Below are positions 35,132-47,300 of a stretch of DNA of 64,000 nt, piece by piece. Source of the stretch: Lutjanus erythropterus (lineage: Eukaryota; Chordata; Actinopteri; Lutjaniformes; Lutjanidae). Numbering within the stretch: the first letter of the stretch is position 1; each line of letters begins with the position of its first letter. The position numbers and the translations under genes were made by a program. Below the pieces are notes generated by a model. The model had not been told where the DNA came from, did no database searches, and was given only the letters and a program-made list of their open reading frames with translations. The stretch covers positions 9,541,019 to 9,605,018 of the forward strand of contig CM034605.1 of NCBI GenBank assembly GCA_020091685.1, given 5' to 3'.

Positions 35132-36912
35132 CTGTCAGAAAGAAAGCAGCACACAGCTATAAATCTCAAGATACTGTATGTCCAAGAACATGTTAGTCCT
35201 ATTTGTGACTTTTATACATTCCTAGGGCTGTCAATATGCCAGAATTTTAAACTCTGATACAATACTAATATAGAAAAATTATACTTGATACCTTTTTTGA
35301 TACCACAGTAAAGAGAAAAAAGTTCTAGGCACACAAAATGGGACAATATTTCTCTCTTTTTTGTATTAACAACCTGCACACAGTTCTGGTACAGAAACTG
35401 GTACATGTTTAATATATATGTACATTTTTACTGTATTTGTTTTTCATGTATAGTAATTTAATTTACTAAAAATACAGGCGAAAGTTTAATGTTTCAGTGC
35501 CCTTATATTTGGACTATAAAGTTAATTGTTGCATCCATAACACATCTTTGTCTCATGTGATGTGATAGCCACATCTAAAGCATCATTGCATAAAATGTGT
35601 GTTTATGTAAATATTCCATATACTGTTTATTCTATTCTGTCTAAAATATATGCCAATACGGCAGCTATTCATGCCCCCTTAGTTTAGCTATAACAAGCAA
35701 CAAATTCTCAGTTGATAAGAAGCTATGGTGGATGAGTAGGGTAAGTACAGCACTAACCCATATGTCAGTGTTGACATATTTTTTAAAATTTAGTTGACTT
35801 TATAATTACATATACATTAATTTTTTTAATATATTGTCATTTTCAGTTTCAGTCATAGTTTGGTTAGATTTGGACAACAAAAATACTACTTGGTTTGGTT
35901 TAGGAAACTGAATTAGTTGATTAGACTTAGGAAAAGATCATGGTTTGTCTCAGCCGTGCTGGTGTAAATAGCCATAATGTCTGTTTACACCTTGAGTGCA
36001 AATAGCATTGTTGGCTAGGACATCTGGATGCTTGTCTCCGTCATGCTACGCTATATACACATACTATACATACTATGTCACAATGCATTGCAATGCAACA
36101 CTTTTTAACCTACTTAAAAATGTTCAAAATAAAATACATACTTACTGCTGGCGCACATTCAAATTATTTAAATGACCCTGCAGTTTTTAAGTATAAAAGT
36201 ACAAATTGCTCCTTTTCCAACACGTGCACCCTATATTTCACTGTCAAACCCGTTCAATTAAAAACTAAAAAAAAATAAATAAATAAAAAAATCCAACACT
36301 GCAGTGATTAACAGGACAGTGGCTCTACAATGTAGTTAGGTTCCTAAACCTGTCTTATCTTCACTTTTCTCTCCGGGCCTTGTTGTATAAGTGGATGAAA
36401 CATTTCTAAGCCGCATTTCATCAACATTTCAGAAGCTTTGCCGCATAAAAGCTGAGAGTGTCACACAAGGTGACGACACACGCAGAAGCCAAAGCTATGG
36501 CTGCCATTTGGCATGTTTACAAGCCAAACAGGAACACATTTTTACTGTGAATGTGCTTCACTGAATATACCCTGAACATTTCGCAACCTCTCTGAACTGT
36601 TTACATCATAACATAATCCCGTGGGTTACTGTCACCTTGCACAGCACGGGTGCTATAGTGAGTGTCAAGATGGCAGCATACATAATTACACTATCCTGCG
36701 GGTTACTGCTGCCCACTACAACTCAAATCGAGAAATATTCAGCCTAATTTAACCTAAATTAAAATATACCGCATTCAACTCCGCGTTAGGCTCGTTTCAG
36801 CTTCAGTTTGATGTAATATATTTAATTAGAAGCTGAAAGTCAGTTCTGGTCAATTGCACCTGCAGCAGGTGAAAGTACAGCAGCAATTGGTAAAACATAA
36901 ACACTTACTTAC
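35132..36912 (-). other. fmn1: fmn1 first intron
   Basis: A 1.8-kb intron from the donor CCG|GTAAGTAAG to the acceptor at 35132. A patch at 35220-35330 (CTAGGGCTGTCAATATGCC..., TTGATACC) looks like the end of a dispersed fish repeat. No coding exon was seen. Confidence 0.65.
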
Positions 36913-36990
36913 CGGATTCAGTGGCATGGCAAATATTTCTTCACATCCCTGTGCTGCAGCCAGCCAGTGCTCACCGCTGCCTCACTGGGC
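36913..36990 (-). other. fmn1: fmn1 non-coding exon 1 (5' end uncertain)
   Basis: The minus strand shows a consensus donor, GAATCCG followed by GTAAGTAAG, at 36913/36912. The sequence upstream lies just below two CCAAT boxes, so this is the best candidate first exon feeding the 35131 acceptor. A short frame through it stops before the donor. The transcription start is not determined, and the upper coordinate is a guess. Confidence 0.6.
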
Positions 36991-37014
36991 TCGTTGGCCG
37001 TGATTGACAGGACT

Positions 37015-37065
37015 TTGGACCAATAGGCAAGCCCAGCGCCGGCTGACTGCTCTCCGATTGGTTCT
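37015..37065 (-). promoter_or_regulatory. fmn1: Candidate fmn1 promoter with two oppositely oriented CCAAT boxes
   Basis: CCAAT on the plus strand (37019-37023) and ATTGG (37057-37061, CCAAT on the minus strand) flank a GC-rich segment containing GCGCCGGC. CCAAT boxes of this spacing are typical NF-Y sites, often found in TATA-less and bidirectional promoters. The location just upstream of the exon 1 donor fits fmn1 transcription. Confidence 0.5.
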
Positions 37066-37576
37066 TCAGTACGAAACCCACACGCCACAGTTTGAGTCGT
37101 TGCAGCTGCGGCTTGCAGGTAGGCCATGTGATCGTTTCAGTCTGTGCAGCGGGAAGAGATGGCGCAAAGTGTGGCTGACATTCATTTCATGTATCTGTTG
37201 CAGCATTTTTCAGTATTTCCCGGGCTAATAATAGCATTATAGCATCAGAAAGGTAAGTGTGTGTAAAAGTACCTGCTCCTTGAAGGGCCGAGGGGGCGTC
37301 ATTTCTTACAAAACAGAGACACCTAGTGGTCAACATGTGCATCACACTACTAGTGTCAAGTCAAAACAGAGTTTTTCTTGAATTATGCATGTTATGTACC
37401 AAGGAGATCATGTTTTCAGCCAAGCTATGTTTGTATTTCAGGGAGCAGGATAGCTCATATTTATGTGAACAATATTTTATTGAATTTGGCCTTATTCACA
37501 TGCATCAGCCACAATAACTTGGATTACAGAGTTAAAATAGATCTTTTTCACAGAACTCATACTGATATGAAATAGT

Positions 37577-37729
37577 AGGGTAAACATAGGTGTTACCAAT
37601 GATACTGATTAAGGTCCATTTAGTGTATCAGAGCCTTTCCAGCGTGCACACATGCACGTGGCAGCACCTTGATTGTTTGACCTGAATGTAACCTTAATTA
37701 GTGTCATTGGTAACACCTGTGTTTACCCT
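37577..37729. mobile_element. Short hairpin MITE
   Basis: The left end AGGGTAAACATAGGTGTTAC and the reverse complement of the right end AGGGTAAACACAGGTGTTAC differ at one position. The inverted similarity extends through CAATGAYACT and TTAAGGT. There is no coding capacity. No clear target duplication was found, so the superfamily is open. Confidence 0.75.
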
Positions 37730-39379
37730 GTTATTTTATTTCAAACTGGCTGCTGTGAAAAATGTAATAGGAAAAGGTACCATTTTAGTTAGCTGAAATA
37801 AAAATTAAAAAAAATGGACAAACAAAAAACCGACTACAACATTTCTGTGTACTTAGAAAACTAGAAAAGTAAAATCCAATAAATATATACACAGAATATC
37901 TTCAATCAAGTCTTTATCAGTTGGTCAAATCTGTCAAGACATCAAGCATGAGGAGGCATTGATGCGACTGAGATGTGTCTAAGTCAGTTGCCTTCACAAA
38001 GTCTTGTCTCTGTAATACCTTTTCAGAACTTCTTAAATCTTGCCCCTGACAAATACCCCATTATAATAAAAACAAAAGGCTAAACTGAAACCCTCTCTGG
38101 AAACTAAGTAAAACAACTCTGAAACAAAAACAACAACAATAACAAAATTAAATTAAAATAAAAAAATAAAAAATTCAAAACTATAACTCGATAACAAAAC
38201 TTAGTCACTTTCTTTTACCACAGATGGCTCACACCTAGACCCAGAGAGGCCTGTATAGCTTTAAGTATAACTCAGTTGTTATCTCAGGAAGATAATATTC
38301 AAAAGGGTACTAAAATATGAATATCATCATCAGCCTTCTTGTTTCAACAGGCTGTTAATGGGGCAATGAAAACAGGAAGGGAGGAGGATAATTTGTGATC
38401 ACAAAGGGAGGAAGAACAAACAATTTAATTGAAAACAAGTGAGGACAGAGGAGAGGGGAAGGATTAAATGATTTTTAAAAAAGTGGCTAAATGAAGGCAG
38501 GAAACATGCACTATCAGGAGGAGAGGTGTTAGGTCACAGGATGGACAGTAGAGGGCAGCATCACTTCATGATAAGGGAGCATATGTGTTTATTTAATTTA
38601 GCTGTAACGATAAGTAGGCTATAACAAGGCTGTGGATCAATTGTGATTCAGCTGTGTGTTGAACAGATCACTGTTGTCACTGTATTCAGTCCACAGAAAA
38701 TGTGAAATGAACTCACATTGCAGTTATTCATTTTTTATAGAGTTTAATTTCATTCCATTTAAATAATTTAATGGCTATTCATCCAATCATAATGTTTTAA
38801 ATAATTTAACACATGTACAATTGTCACTTTTACAGGCTGGGATGGCACTATTAATCAAAGTTCATGGTATCACCTTTTTTAAAAAAAAATAGATTTTCTC
38901 AAATAATGTAATAGTAAAGCTACATCATAGCAAATACCAATGAAATTTTTTCTGAAGATTTTGCATGTTTGTGAAATGTCAGCTTCATTGTTTCAAGCCA
39001 GCAAATAACACAAAGATATTAAATGTTTGACAACAGAATACTCATAAAAAAAACTTAACAGATGTAACTTCATAGATATTAAACATTACGCCAGAATGAG
39101 ATAAATACTGTAGACAAAAGAAAAATTACTTTGATACCCCAAAAATGAGTCTTCACAGAAAAACTTTGACAAGTATGAGACATCAGTTTGTCCTTTGGCA
39201 GGCAGAGAGTGATCTTCATAGACTATCTGACTGTTGTCCCTTGTGCAAATTATATTTTAGGGTAAAAGTATTTATTTATTTATTTATTTTTCAGAAAGTG
39301 TTGCAGATTTGTCTTGTCCTTTGCCCTACAAGGCTGCTTTTTCCCATTTCATCCATTTCAACAGTGGTCACTCATTCTA

Positions 39380-40078
39380 TAGCAGGGCCTGACCGATACT
39401 GGATTTTTGGGGTGGATACCAACACTGATATCAGGGAGTAAAAGAAATTCTGCTATTAATATATAAGCTGTAGGGATGTCACAGTCTCAATATTAAATCA
39501 AAAATCAGTCGAAATGAGCTTTCAGTTTCAATAATTGAAATCAAAGGCAAATTTGGTGAACTTTTATTTTTCCTTCTGGTTTTATATCACACATGTTAAT
39601 GGATTTTTTTTTACTGGAGTAAAAATCTGATAGATAAATCGACAGATACTCTTTATACAGAATATAATATACAGAAATACATAAACACATTTTTGCAGAG
39701 ACCCCTCAAATGTGGTTGTCAAACCAACAACGTGCAGTTTTACAATAAACTTAACTGTCCAAAATGACATAATAATTATAATATTGCGATAATAATTATA
39801 ATTAACTAAACATTTAAAAGCACTGGTACTAAAAACAATATAATAATAATATTTTGCTTTATAGGCAACATTTTAGCATCTTATCATATATACGTATAAA
39901 ATTAAAGGCTAAAATGTTTGCTACAAGGAAAAAAAGGTGCTTCATGTTCTGTAAAGAGAAAAAGATTCTTGTTGGTGTATATCAGATAATATATATAACA
40001 ATACCAAACAGATATAGCTTCGATAGGCCAATATCTGATCGATAATATTGTTTGACCGATATATCAGTCTGGCTCTAG
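39380..40078. mobile_element. Non-autonomous element with GACCGATA-type ends
   Basis: The left end TAGCAGGGCCTGACCGATACTGG is inverted at the right end, GACCGATATATCAGTCTGGCTCTAG. A related internal fragment (ACTGATACTGATGTAGACTGATATGGC) follows at 40428-40490. The interior is AT-rich with no transposase frame. Ends of this kind are common among fish dispersed repeats. The target duplication is not clear. Confidence 0.5.
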
Positions 40079-40619
40079 TTGTCAGGGTATAAAACCAATG
40101 ATCTACTGAACAAATCAAGACCAAATGACATAGCCAGCATAACCATTAGTGCTTATACAATGTTTAAATGGAAAAAAAAATCTCAGTTGAATTGTGACCT
40201 TAAAATCAAATGGCAAATTTAATCCCTGTTATTCTGTATTTATAATATCTGAAACGATACCAAGGCACTGAAATGGAGAAGTTTTACTGTTATTTTTTAA
40301 TAATTAGCAACAACTATATATAAAATAACACAAATATAACAACTTGAATTAACATTAAAGTTCAAATGTGCCTATAAAACTAAAAAAAACGCATTATGTA
40401 CTGAAAAATAATGTCTTACAACATATACACTGATACTGATGTAGACTGATATGGCTTTGCTAGGCGAATATTGGGACATTAATATTGATCTCCATAGGAA
40501 TACACGGGCAGTAACACTAAGCTATGGTTTACAGCCTGTCTGTGCTGTGTGGTGCTGACCATGGTGCTGATCAGCAGCCACCCTGAATATCCTGCATACT
40601 GTACAATGACGCTCCTCAT

Positions 40620-41036
40620 CACACATTAGCGTGCGTCCTGTGCGTCGGTAGCTATAGGAGACGGGGAGGGAAAACAAAAACTAATGACACAGGGTGTGTG
40701 GTGATTATTTGACGGTATTTACTGTTCTAATGTTTGAATATTGGCGCTTTCTCGTCTGTATTAATGAGGTCTGCCGGTGACGTGGCAGATAAAGACCCCG
40801 CTGCTGCCGTCTCTCTCTCGGATACACCGCTCGTCTTCTCCCAGTCTCCCCGCCACACCGTCCCCAGTTGCTCCAGCCCACCGATGCTGCTGACACACAC
40901 TCCTCCTCCGGGCGGTGAGCACACATGCTGCGGTAGTCTCCCCCGCTGTATGGCCGTGGATTAGCTATATGCTAATATCGACAGGAGAGAGGAGCCAGCG
41001 GAGGCTTCCCGAGTCTGAACAGGCTCCTTTGCAGCC
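40620..41036 (+). promoter_or_regulatory. ryr3: ryr3 promoter / 5'UTR region (CpG-rich)
   Basis: Base composition changes from AT-rich to GC- and CpG-rich from about 40620 (GCGTGCGTCC, GGTGACGTGG, CCGCTCGTC), directly upstream of the ryr3 start codon. No TATA box was seen. GGTGACGTGG contains a CRE-like TGACGTGG core. The transcription start is unknown. If transcription begins above 40764, the leader carries a 66-codon uORF (ATG 40764 to stop 40962-40964). Confidence 0.55.
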
Positions 41037-41084
41037 ATGGCTGAAGGTGGAGAAGGAGAGGATGAGATCCAGTTCCTCAGGACT
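41037..41084 (+). CDS. ryr3: ryr3 coding exon 1
   Basis: The ATG sits in a good Kozak context (GCAGCCATGG). The exon encodes MAEGGEGEDEIQFLRT and ends in phase 0 at ACT followed by GTAAGT. Vertebrate ryanodine receptors start MA(D/E)GGEG..DEIQFLRT. Human RYR3 is MAEGGEGGEDEIQFLRT, RYR1 and RYR2 have MADG or MGD starts, and in all of them the first intron falls right after FLRT. The Glu at position 3 and the neighbouring fmn1 identify it as ryr3. The product is a ~5,000-residue homotetrameric calcium-release channel of the sarcoplasmic/endoplasmic reticulum, of which only the first 16 residues of the cytoplasmic N-terminal domain are in this window. I did not find exon 2 (the segment starting with DEVVLQC) downstream. 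Confidence 0.95.
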
Positions 41085-42487
41085 GTAAGTACCGCTGCTT
41101 TCCTGCACTGGACGCGCTGCTCTGTGGAAATATGTGGAAATATGTGGAGCTCTCGTTTTCATGCTACCTTGTGGTGTGTGTGGGATTGTGACTTGTCTTG
41201 CCTCACAGATGTTATTTTATCCTGTAGCCTTTGATAACCCTCTGCCTTGTTGCAGATCTTACAGGCGGTGATAGTGCTCCATTGTTTTGCGCATCGCTCA
41301 CTGACAGCTATTGTCTTTTCTGCAGTCCCTGTCTCAAGAAGTTGACAGCACTATTTCCCATGCCATGTCAAACTTAAACATGCACCTTCCTGCACCGTTT
41401 TGAGTCATAATTATCTACAATTTGAGGAGGAGACGGCACTAACGTTGTGATTTAATATAGCCTTTAAATAACGCACAAAATCAAAAGGTTTCTTGTTAAC
41501 TGTCTTTGGGGATAAAATGAGTTGTGAGCCAGCAGTGTGCATGCTGCTGTATAATATATTCAAACGTGGTAGCCTGGCAGTGTAGGCAGCTTGTCCAGAC
41601 AGTCACCCCAGGGTTCCAGTGCAGCACCAAAGGTCTATGCAAATGAACTGAGGACAACATTTTGTAATAAACACAGTTACTGATGCTGTTTTACTTGTTG
41701 GACATAAAGCCAATGCAGACAGTTTGTGTTGTGCGCTCATTAAAAAAAAAGGCTATAATTTAGGATTTAGTCTCTAGCATTACACTGTAATGGATATATG
41801 TGTCACTTAATAAAAATGCATTTCTTAAGCTGAAAATGAGTGCTTGAAATTGGAAATGTCTGTACAGAGGGGAACACTTTCCACTGTTCACAAAGATAGA
41901 CGATGACACGATCTGCTCATCTATGGTAAAAAAGGCATTGAGAGACACATCATGTCTGAAAATACACACTCGTCTAGGATAGATGAAGGAGCAGCAGAGT
42001 GCTGGAGGTCTTCCAGATAGACCCCGAGACAGTAGGAGGTGTTTGGTTGCACATATCACTGGCACTGCCGCTTGTGGTTTCCCTTTATTAAGCTGCTCAC
42101 AGATGCGCAGCCTGCTGTACTTTGAGGTAAATGGAGCGGGGATATTCTTGTTTTTATATAGATTGTAATAACCTGGTCATTTGTTGTTTAAGCTTCTCAT
42201 TCATGTCCATTTTTTTTAGGGTCGATTGACACGCTTCAGTAGACATTTGTCACTTGTGTTTCTTAGGAATCAATCATTATATTTATCCAACAAATAACCA
42301 GGGGTGGATTAAGTCATTTTGGGGCCTGAGGCAAACAGAGGCATGGAGTCCTCTACATACCTTGTCCCCCCCACCCCTTTTCAATCCTTGAATAAATAAT
42401 GACTCTTGAAAACACAGTTGTAAACTTTGATTCATGGTGGAGTTTTTTCTTTTGGACCCTCTGTTAACACTTTCCTTTCCTGTGTCC

Positions 42488-42600
42488 TGTACTTAAATAT
42501 GATATGTACTAGGCTTGTCTGTGTTGAAAAGAAGACCAAATTTTGAAGATAGTTAAAAGATGTTGCTCAGGGACCTATGCAAGAGACATATTATTACATT
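42488..42600. repeat. Dispersed repeat fragment shared with 14585-14700
   Basis: GTACTTAAATATG, TGTACTAGGCTTGTCTGTG, TTGAAAAGAAGA and GATGTTGCTCAGGGACCTATGCAAG follow the same order as in the fmn1 intron at 14585-14700. The family is unknown and the ends are not defined. Confidence 0.5.
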
Positions 42601-43304
42601 TTAAATGAAGTGATTTTGGCGAAACGCTAGCTAATAATATTTGACAGATTAATCAACAGTGCAAATAATCGTTAGGCATAGCCAGCATGTCAGCAAAGAT
42701 CTAAGCAGACACAATGCAGCTTCATAACCCTGCCTGCTGGTATCAAAAAGGCATAAATAACATACAGTAAGTGATGGATTCTTGACCAAGTCAATATTTT
42801 TTTGCACTTGAAAGCTCACCTTTCCCCAGTGATCTTTAAAATGTCCCTTCCTTCACTCAGAAAAAGCTGATACCTTCTCCCCTTTTGTCCTGCAGCCTCC
42901 TCAACCTTTTAACCACAGCACTTAGAGGTCACTACATCAGCATGCCTGCCACTCTAAAAAAGCGCTGACATTTCCGCACGGTTTCTCCTTTTTCCTCTTA
43001 AATGCCACCAGTCCCCAATCAGGATTTTTTAGAAACAACCTTCATGAGAGTTGTGGATTTAATCGTTTTTGCTTGCTGGACTGTTTTTGTCCCGTTTGTT
43101 GGATTCACAGCGAACACTTTTCCCCAGATGTAACCCTGGGAGAAGAAGTGAGATGACATTGACTAATAGGAAACTGCTGTTGCTTTAAAAAGGGCTTAGC
43201 AGCAGCTTGTTGCATCCCTCCACACAGGGAAGCAGCTGACAGGCTGGATGGTGTAGGGATGGGGGCGCAGTGAGTGAGCGGGTTTGGTGTTCATGAGTGT
43301 AAAA

Positions 43305-43331
43305 GTGTGTGTGTGTGTGTGTGTGTGTGTG
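43305..43331. repeat. (GT)n microsatellite
   Basis: Uninterrupted GT run of about 13 units within ryr3 intron 1. It is a likely polymorphic locus. Confidence 0.9.
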
Positions 43332-43648
43332 CTGAATGCAAATGCAGAGCTGTAGCTGTGTGGTGCAGTCAGGCTGCACCAGACGTGCCACAGCAGAGCA
43401 CAGTGCAGAAATTATTCATCAGTCCAAGCAAGGCACAGCTGAACTACTCAGTGTAGGGGAACAGAGCAGATACACACACGAGGATGTACAGTACATGCAC
43501 ACACATATTGTATATGCACAGACATACTGTACATTTATCCAGTACATGACTTAAGTCACTCCTGCAGAAACAATTGCTCACATGTGACTATTCAACCACA
43601 TGCATGCATACACAAACACTGGCTCTAAATTTGCTTTTACAGAGATAT

Positions 43649-44385
43649 ACTCTTAGAAATAAAGGTTCTATAAGGTTATGCTTCTAAACCGTTTGCCTCT
43701 GAAGAACCTTTTTTGAGTTCATCAAGGGTTCTTTGTATAAAACTGTTCCAAACAGATCCTCCTTGGAAGAAGAATCAATGAAATGTAAAACGGGTGCTTG
43801 GTAGAACCTCCTAGGTGGGTTCTTGTTAACAACTGTAGAAAGACTCTTGACAGAACCACACAGATGGCTGTCTAATTTCTTGAAAAAAACACCTCAAGAG
43901 TTCTTTGTACCATAATATAAAAGGGTTCTCATCAGAAACCCCAGGGTGGGTTCTAGTTAAAACCCCCCGTATATAAAAGAGTTCTCGGTAGAGCCCCCTG
44001 TTTGGTTTCTAGATAAAACCATTTGAATATGAAAGGTTCTCAGTAGAAGGTCCTGGGTGGATTATGAATAAAACACTTAGATTATAAAAGGGTTCTTGGT
44101 TGAACACCCAGAGTGGGTTCTAGTAGAAGCCAATGGGTAGGTTCTAAATAAAACCCTTGGAATACCTCAGAAAGGATAAAGGTTCTGAATAGAACCCCCA
44201 TAAAGGGTTCTGGGTGAAACCTTTCACAGATGCTTCTAGGTATAAAGCGTTGTATTGTGATCTAGGTGGCACCCTCTGAAAGGGTTCCAAGTGGAACCTT
44301 TATAAAACATTTTACTAAGAACCAAAAAGGGTTCTCCTTTGAGGACAAGTCATAGGGCCCACTTAAGCCCTTTCTTTCTCAGAGT
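43649..44385. mobile_element. Non-autonomous element made of GGTTCT/AGAACC repeats, copy 2
   Basis: The ends are ACTCTTAGAAATAAAGG and, reverse complemented, ACTCTGAGAAAGAAAGG. The interior repeats a unit of roughly 60 bp with AAAGGGTTCT..AGAACCCC..GTGGGTTCTAG..AAAACC. It has the same ends and internal phrases as 3965-4489 (for example GGTAGAACCTCCT.GGTGGGTTC and TTCCAAGTGGAA), but is about 200 bp longer, so internal repeat number varies between copies. Confidence 0.65.
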
Positions 44386-47300
44386 GTGGCTCTACTGTAG
44401 ATGGTAAAAAGTAAGTGAGGATATGTGTAGAGGCTGTATTTCTTGCTGGCATCCAAATGTTGCTTGTTATTGGAGTCGGGGAGCTTGATAAAGCAGTTCA
44501 CAAACTGCCTTTTCTCTAACAACGCGAAGTAATTTCCCTGGAGTGGTAGCAGAAATTACCCCTGCCGGACTGCTGCCTATAAACCCAACTCAGTGGGAGG
44601 AAGGAGAGGAAGGGAAGAGAGGGTCTAAGAGCGCGGATATCTCAGCCACGGGTAATTTGATGTTACAGGAAGAAGAACGGTGCTGATCGTGAGCCAGGAG
44701 ACTCAGAGAAAAGCTCCCCCCAAACTGCTGTTTCATGTCAGAGGGGGACAAGGGGGCTTCACGGAGAGTTTAATAAGGCTGTATAATTCTACAGAAACTT
44801 TATTCGTCCTGTTTGGAAATTGGATACGTCCTCAGATGCACCAGCTCAAGCGGCACAAGCTTCATTATAAGCAGTATAGTGAATAAAATATCAGCTTATG
44901 GTTACACAGCTCAGGCGGCTCATTATGTAAGAGCAGTTTTCTAAATGAATTGCTTGCCTACTGTGCGTTGTGTCATTAGAGCAGATGAAAGTGGAGGAAG
45001 AGGAGTAACAAACTTTTGTTCTTGTCTCATTCTGGTTTTAATTCATATAACCACCCTGTCAGAGGACCACTTATTAGTAAAAACATGATACAACATGCAG
45101 CGCAGCCATCCATGCAGACACACGCACAGCTAGGACCCCTGCAAGGCGAATATCAAAACCTGGTGATCTATTAGCAGTTTGAGTGGGAGTAAGGACTTTG
45201 AAAAGGCCAGACTGGGGCTTTGACTAATGCACTGTGGCAGCGCTTGGCTTGTTTATGTGAAAGCACCGGTCTCACTTTGCGTCCAGGCGATGGCTGTCTC
45301 TGAGGCAACGAGCCAACCAGCTCCAGCAGTCAGAAAATTAACCAAATCTGAGAAAAAACAAGGGCACAGAGCAGTAAAGCGTTAATTTTGGCTATGCCCG
45401 TGACAGCAGCGCAGGAGCTTGCTGCCTCCTCACCCACTCATGTCTCAGTGAACACCCTGCTGGGTTGTTCCTTTGTTGCTGTTGCTCCTTTTCGCTCTGC
45501 ATTGCTCCTCTCCTCTTTCCCTTTCGTCATGTTTCGTTTCACTTTTTCCTGCTTTTCACTTTTATCTCCCTCTTTTATCTCTCGTCTCCCTTTGGCTCCT
45601 CTCCTCTCCGTCGTGATGTGTTGTGGCTTGGCATGTCATTAACAGGTGCTTGCAGGCATGTGTGTGTCTGTATGCTGCAGCAATATATGTTTGCTGGAGG
45701 ATGTTACCTCCAGTTTGAGATGGTGATGTGACAGCAGAAGTAGGAAAAGTACATTCTTTACTCAAGCAGAAGTACACATAGTGTATAAAAAGACTGGTAA
45801 AGGTAGAAGTACTGATTAAACTTCTTTACTAGTGTTAAAGTGAAAAAGTACAGGCTCTGAAATGTACTCAAAGTATAAAAGGAAAAAGTTGCCCCCTGAA
45901 GGACATTTCTACCATCTGTTTCTGTGCAAAGCTAACTGAACTTGACATTTTCTATGCAATTGAGTCTGACTCCCTTGTCTGTTTCATCTTGTTACATCTC
46001 TTATGTAGTTTTTTTGTGTGTGTCTGTCTTGTGTCTTTTCTGTATTATTGTCCCATCCATTTAGGTTGAAAAAAGTCCTGATGTTGGGAAGGCAGTGTGC
46101 AGTGATGTGAAAGAAAAATTATCAGTAATTTCTCTTAAATGCATCAAAGCTAAACTAATGAGTCTGTTTCAGAAATATATGGTTGATAGTAGATAGCCCT
46201 GTCTTGCTTCACTCTCCCTACTGTTAAACTTTAGGCCTGATTGCTGATCGATCACAGGTGCCATCAATCATTCACTGCTGCTGCAAGAGTGAGAGAGCAG
46301 AACCTGAACAGCAGAGCTCAGGAGGAAACAAACAATACTGTGGCATCTAACAGTGACAGATCCTGTGAGGGTGGACATCCACACTGACCCAGAGGCAACC
46401 AAAGGTGCCCTTGATCCGATGTATTATTATTAGTAGGAAACTGTAAGCATCTTTAGTTCACAAGACCATGAAGAACAAGTTTTTCAGGTTATTGCTGACC
46501 TTTCATCACACGCCTAAAAATAACCTCCCCGTCTTTACAGTGTGTCCTATATCTGACTTGATGCTTGTTTGTACATCGTTTCAGCGCCACAAGTATCCCT
46601 GACTCGCCTCAGATGTGGCTCCTCCTGTTCCTCTGTCACTTGCCCTGCATATAATTATTAGAGATTACCATGAAATTATTCCCACTGATGGGAATTCAGT
46701 TCAGCACATCATCGCATTCTACTTGACACTAAGGAGGGGGAGCTTTAATGTTATTATGATGAGGTCTGCTCCGCTGTCATTTCATGGTTGAATTAAAAAA
46801 GTAATAGCTCAGTTTCATTAGCGACCGAAAGGCATTTTCAGCATAATGGTGCAGATTTGAGCGCAGAGATTTACTCCGAAACAGCTTTGTGACCAAGAAG
46901 TGATTTCATGAAACCAAGAAAAAAAATCTTCCTTTCATGCACATTGTCATGGGGAACATCACCTTGTCTAGTGTTTCTGGCATATGTTTTTACCAGCTGT
47001 TTCTGAGACGCAGAAAACTGATGCAGCGTGTGAATGCTTGACTTAGCATATCTCTGTATATTTTTTTTATTTATAAAATACTGTCATGGGCAAGTGTGAA
47101 ATCTTAATTGATTTGTTGTCGGCCTTTTCCTGGACGAGATGCTTTTCAACCACTCAAAATACAAAAATGTGTCATGTATAAGGCATTGTATTTCTCAAAC
47201 AGATGATCTTTTTCTGCACTGTATACATACATACACATGCATACCTCCACATCGCTGTTGCAGTACTGAATTCATTCATATGTCCCATTAGCACCACCTG

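Larger units (their letters stand above)
37066..40619. other. Intergenic region between fmn1 and ryr3 5' ends
   Basis: About 3.6 kb separating the divergent genes. It holds a short hairpin MITE (37577-37729) and a ~0.7-kb inverted-repeat element (39380-40078). The rest is AT-rich, with an ATTT tandem run at 39269-39290. A plus-strand consensus donor (AAAG|GTAAGTGTG, 37252/37253) suggests a possible divergent transcript. No protein-coding exon was recognised. Confidence 0.6.

Noticed and set aside
44680-44886. A 68-codon plus-strand frame that looked peptide-like
   Set aside because: No family resemblance, no convincing splice sites, length expected by chance in this amount of intron.
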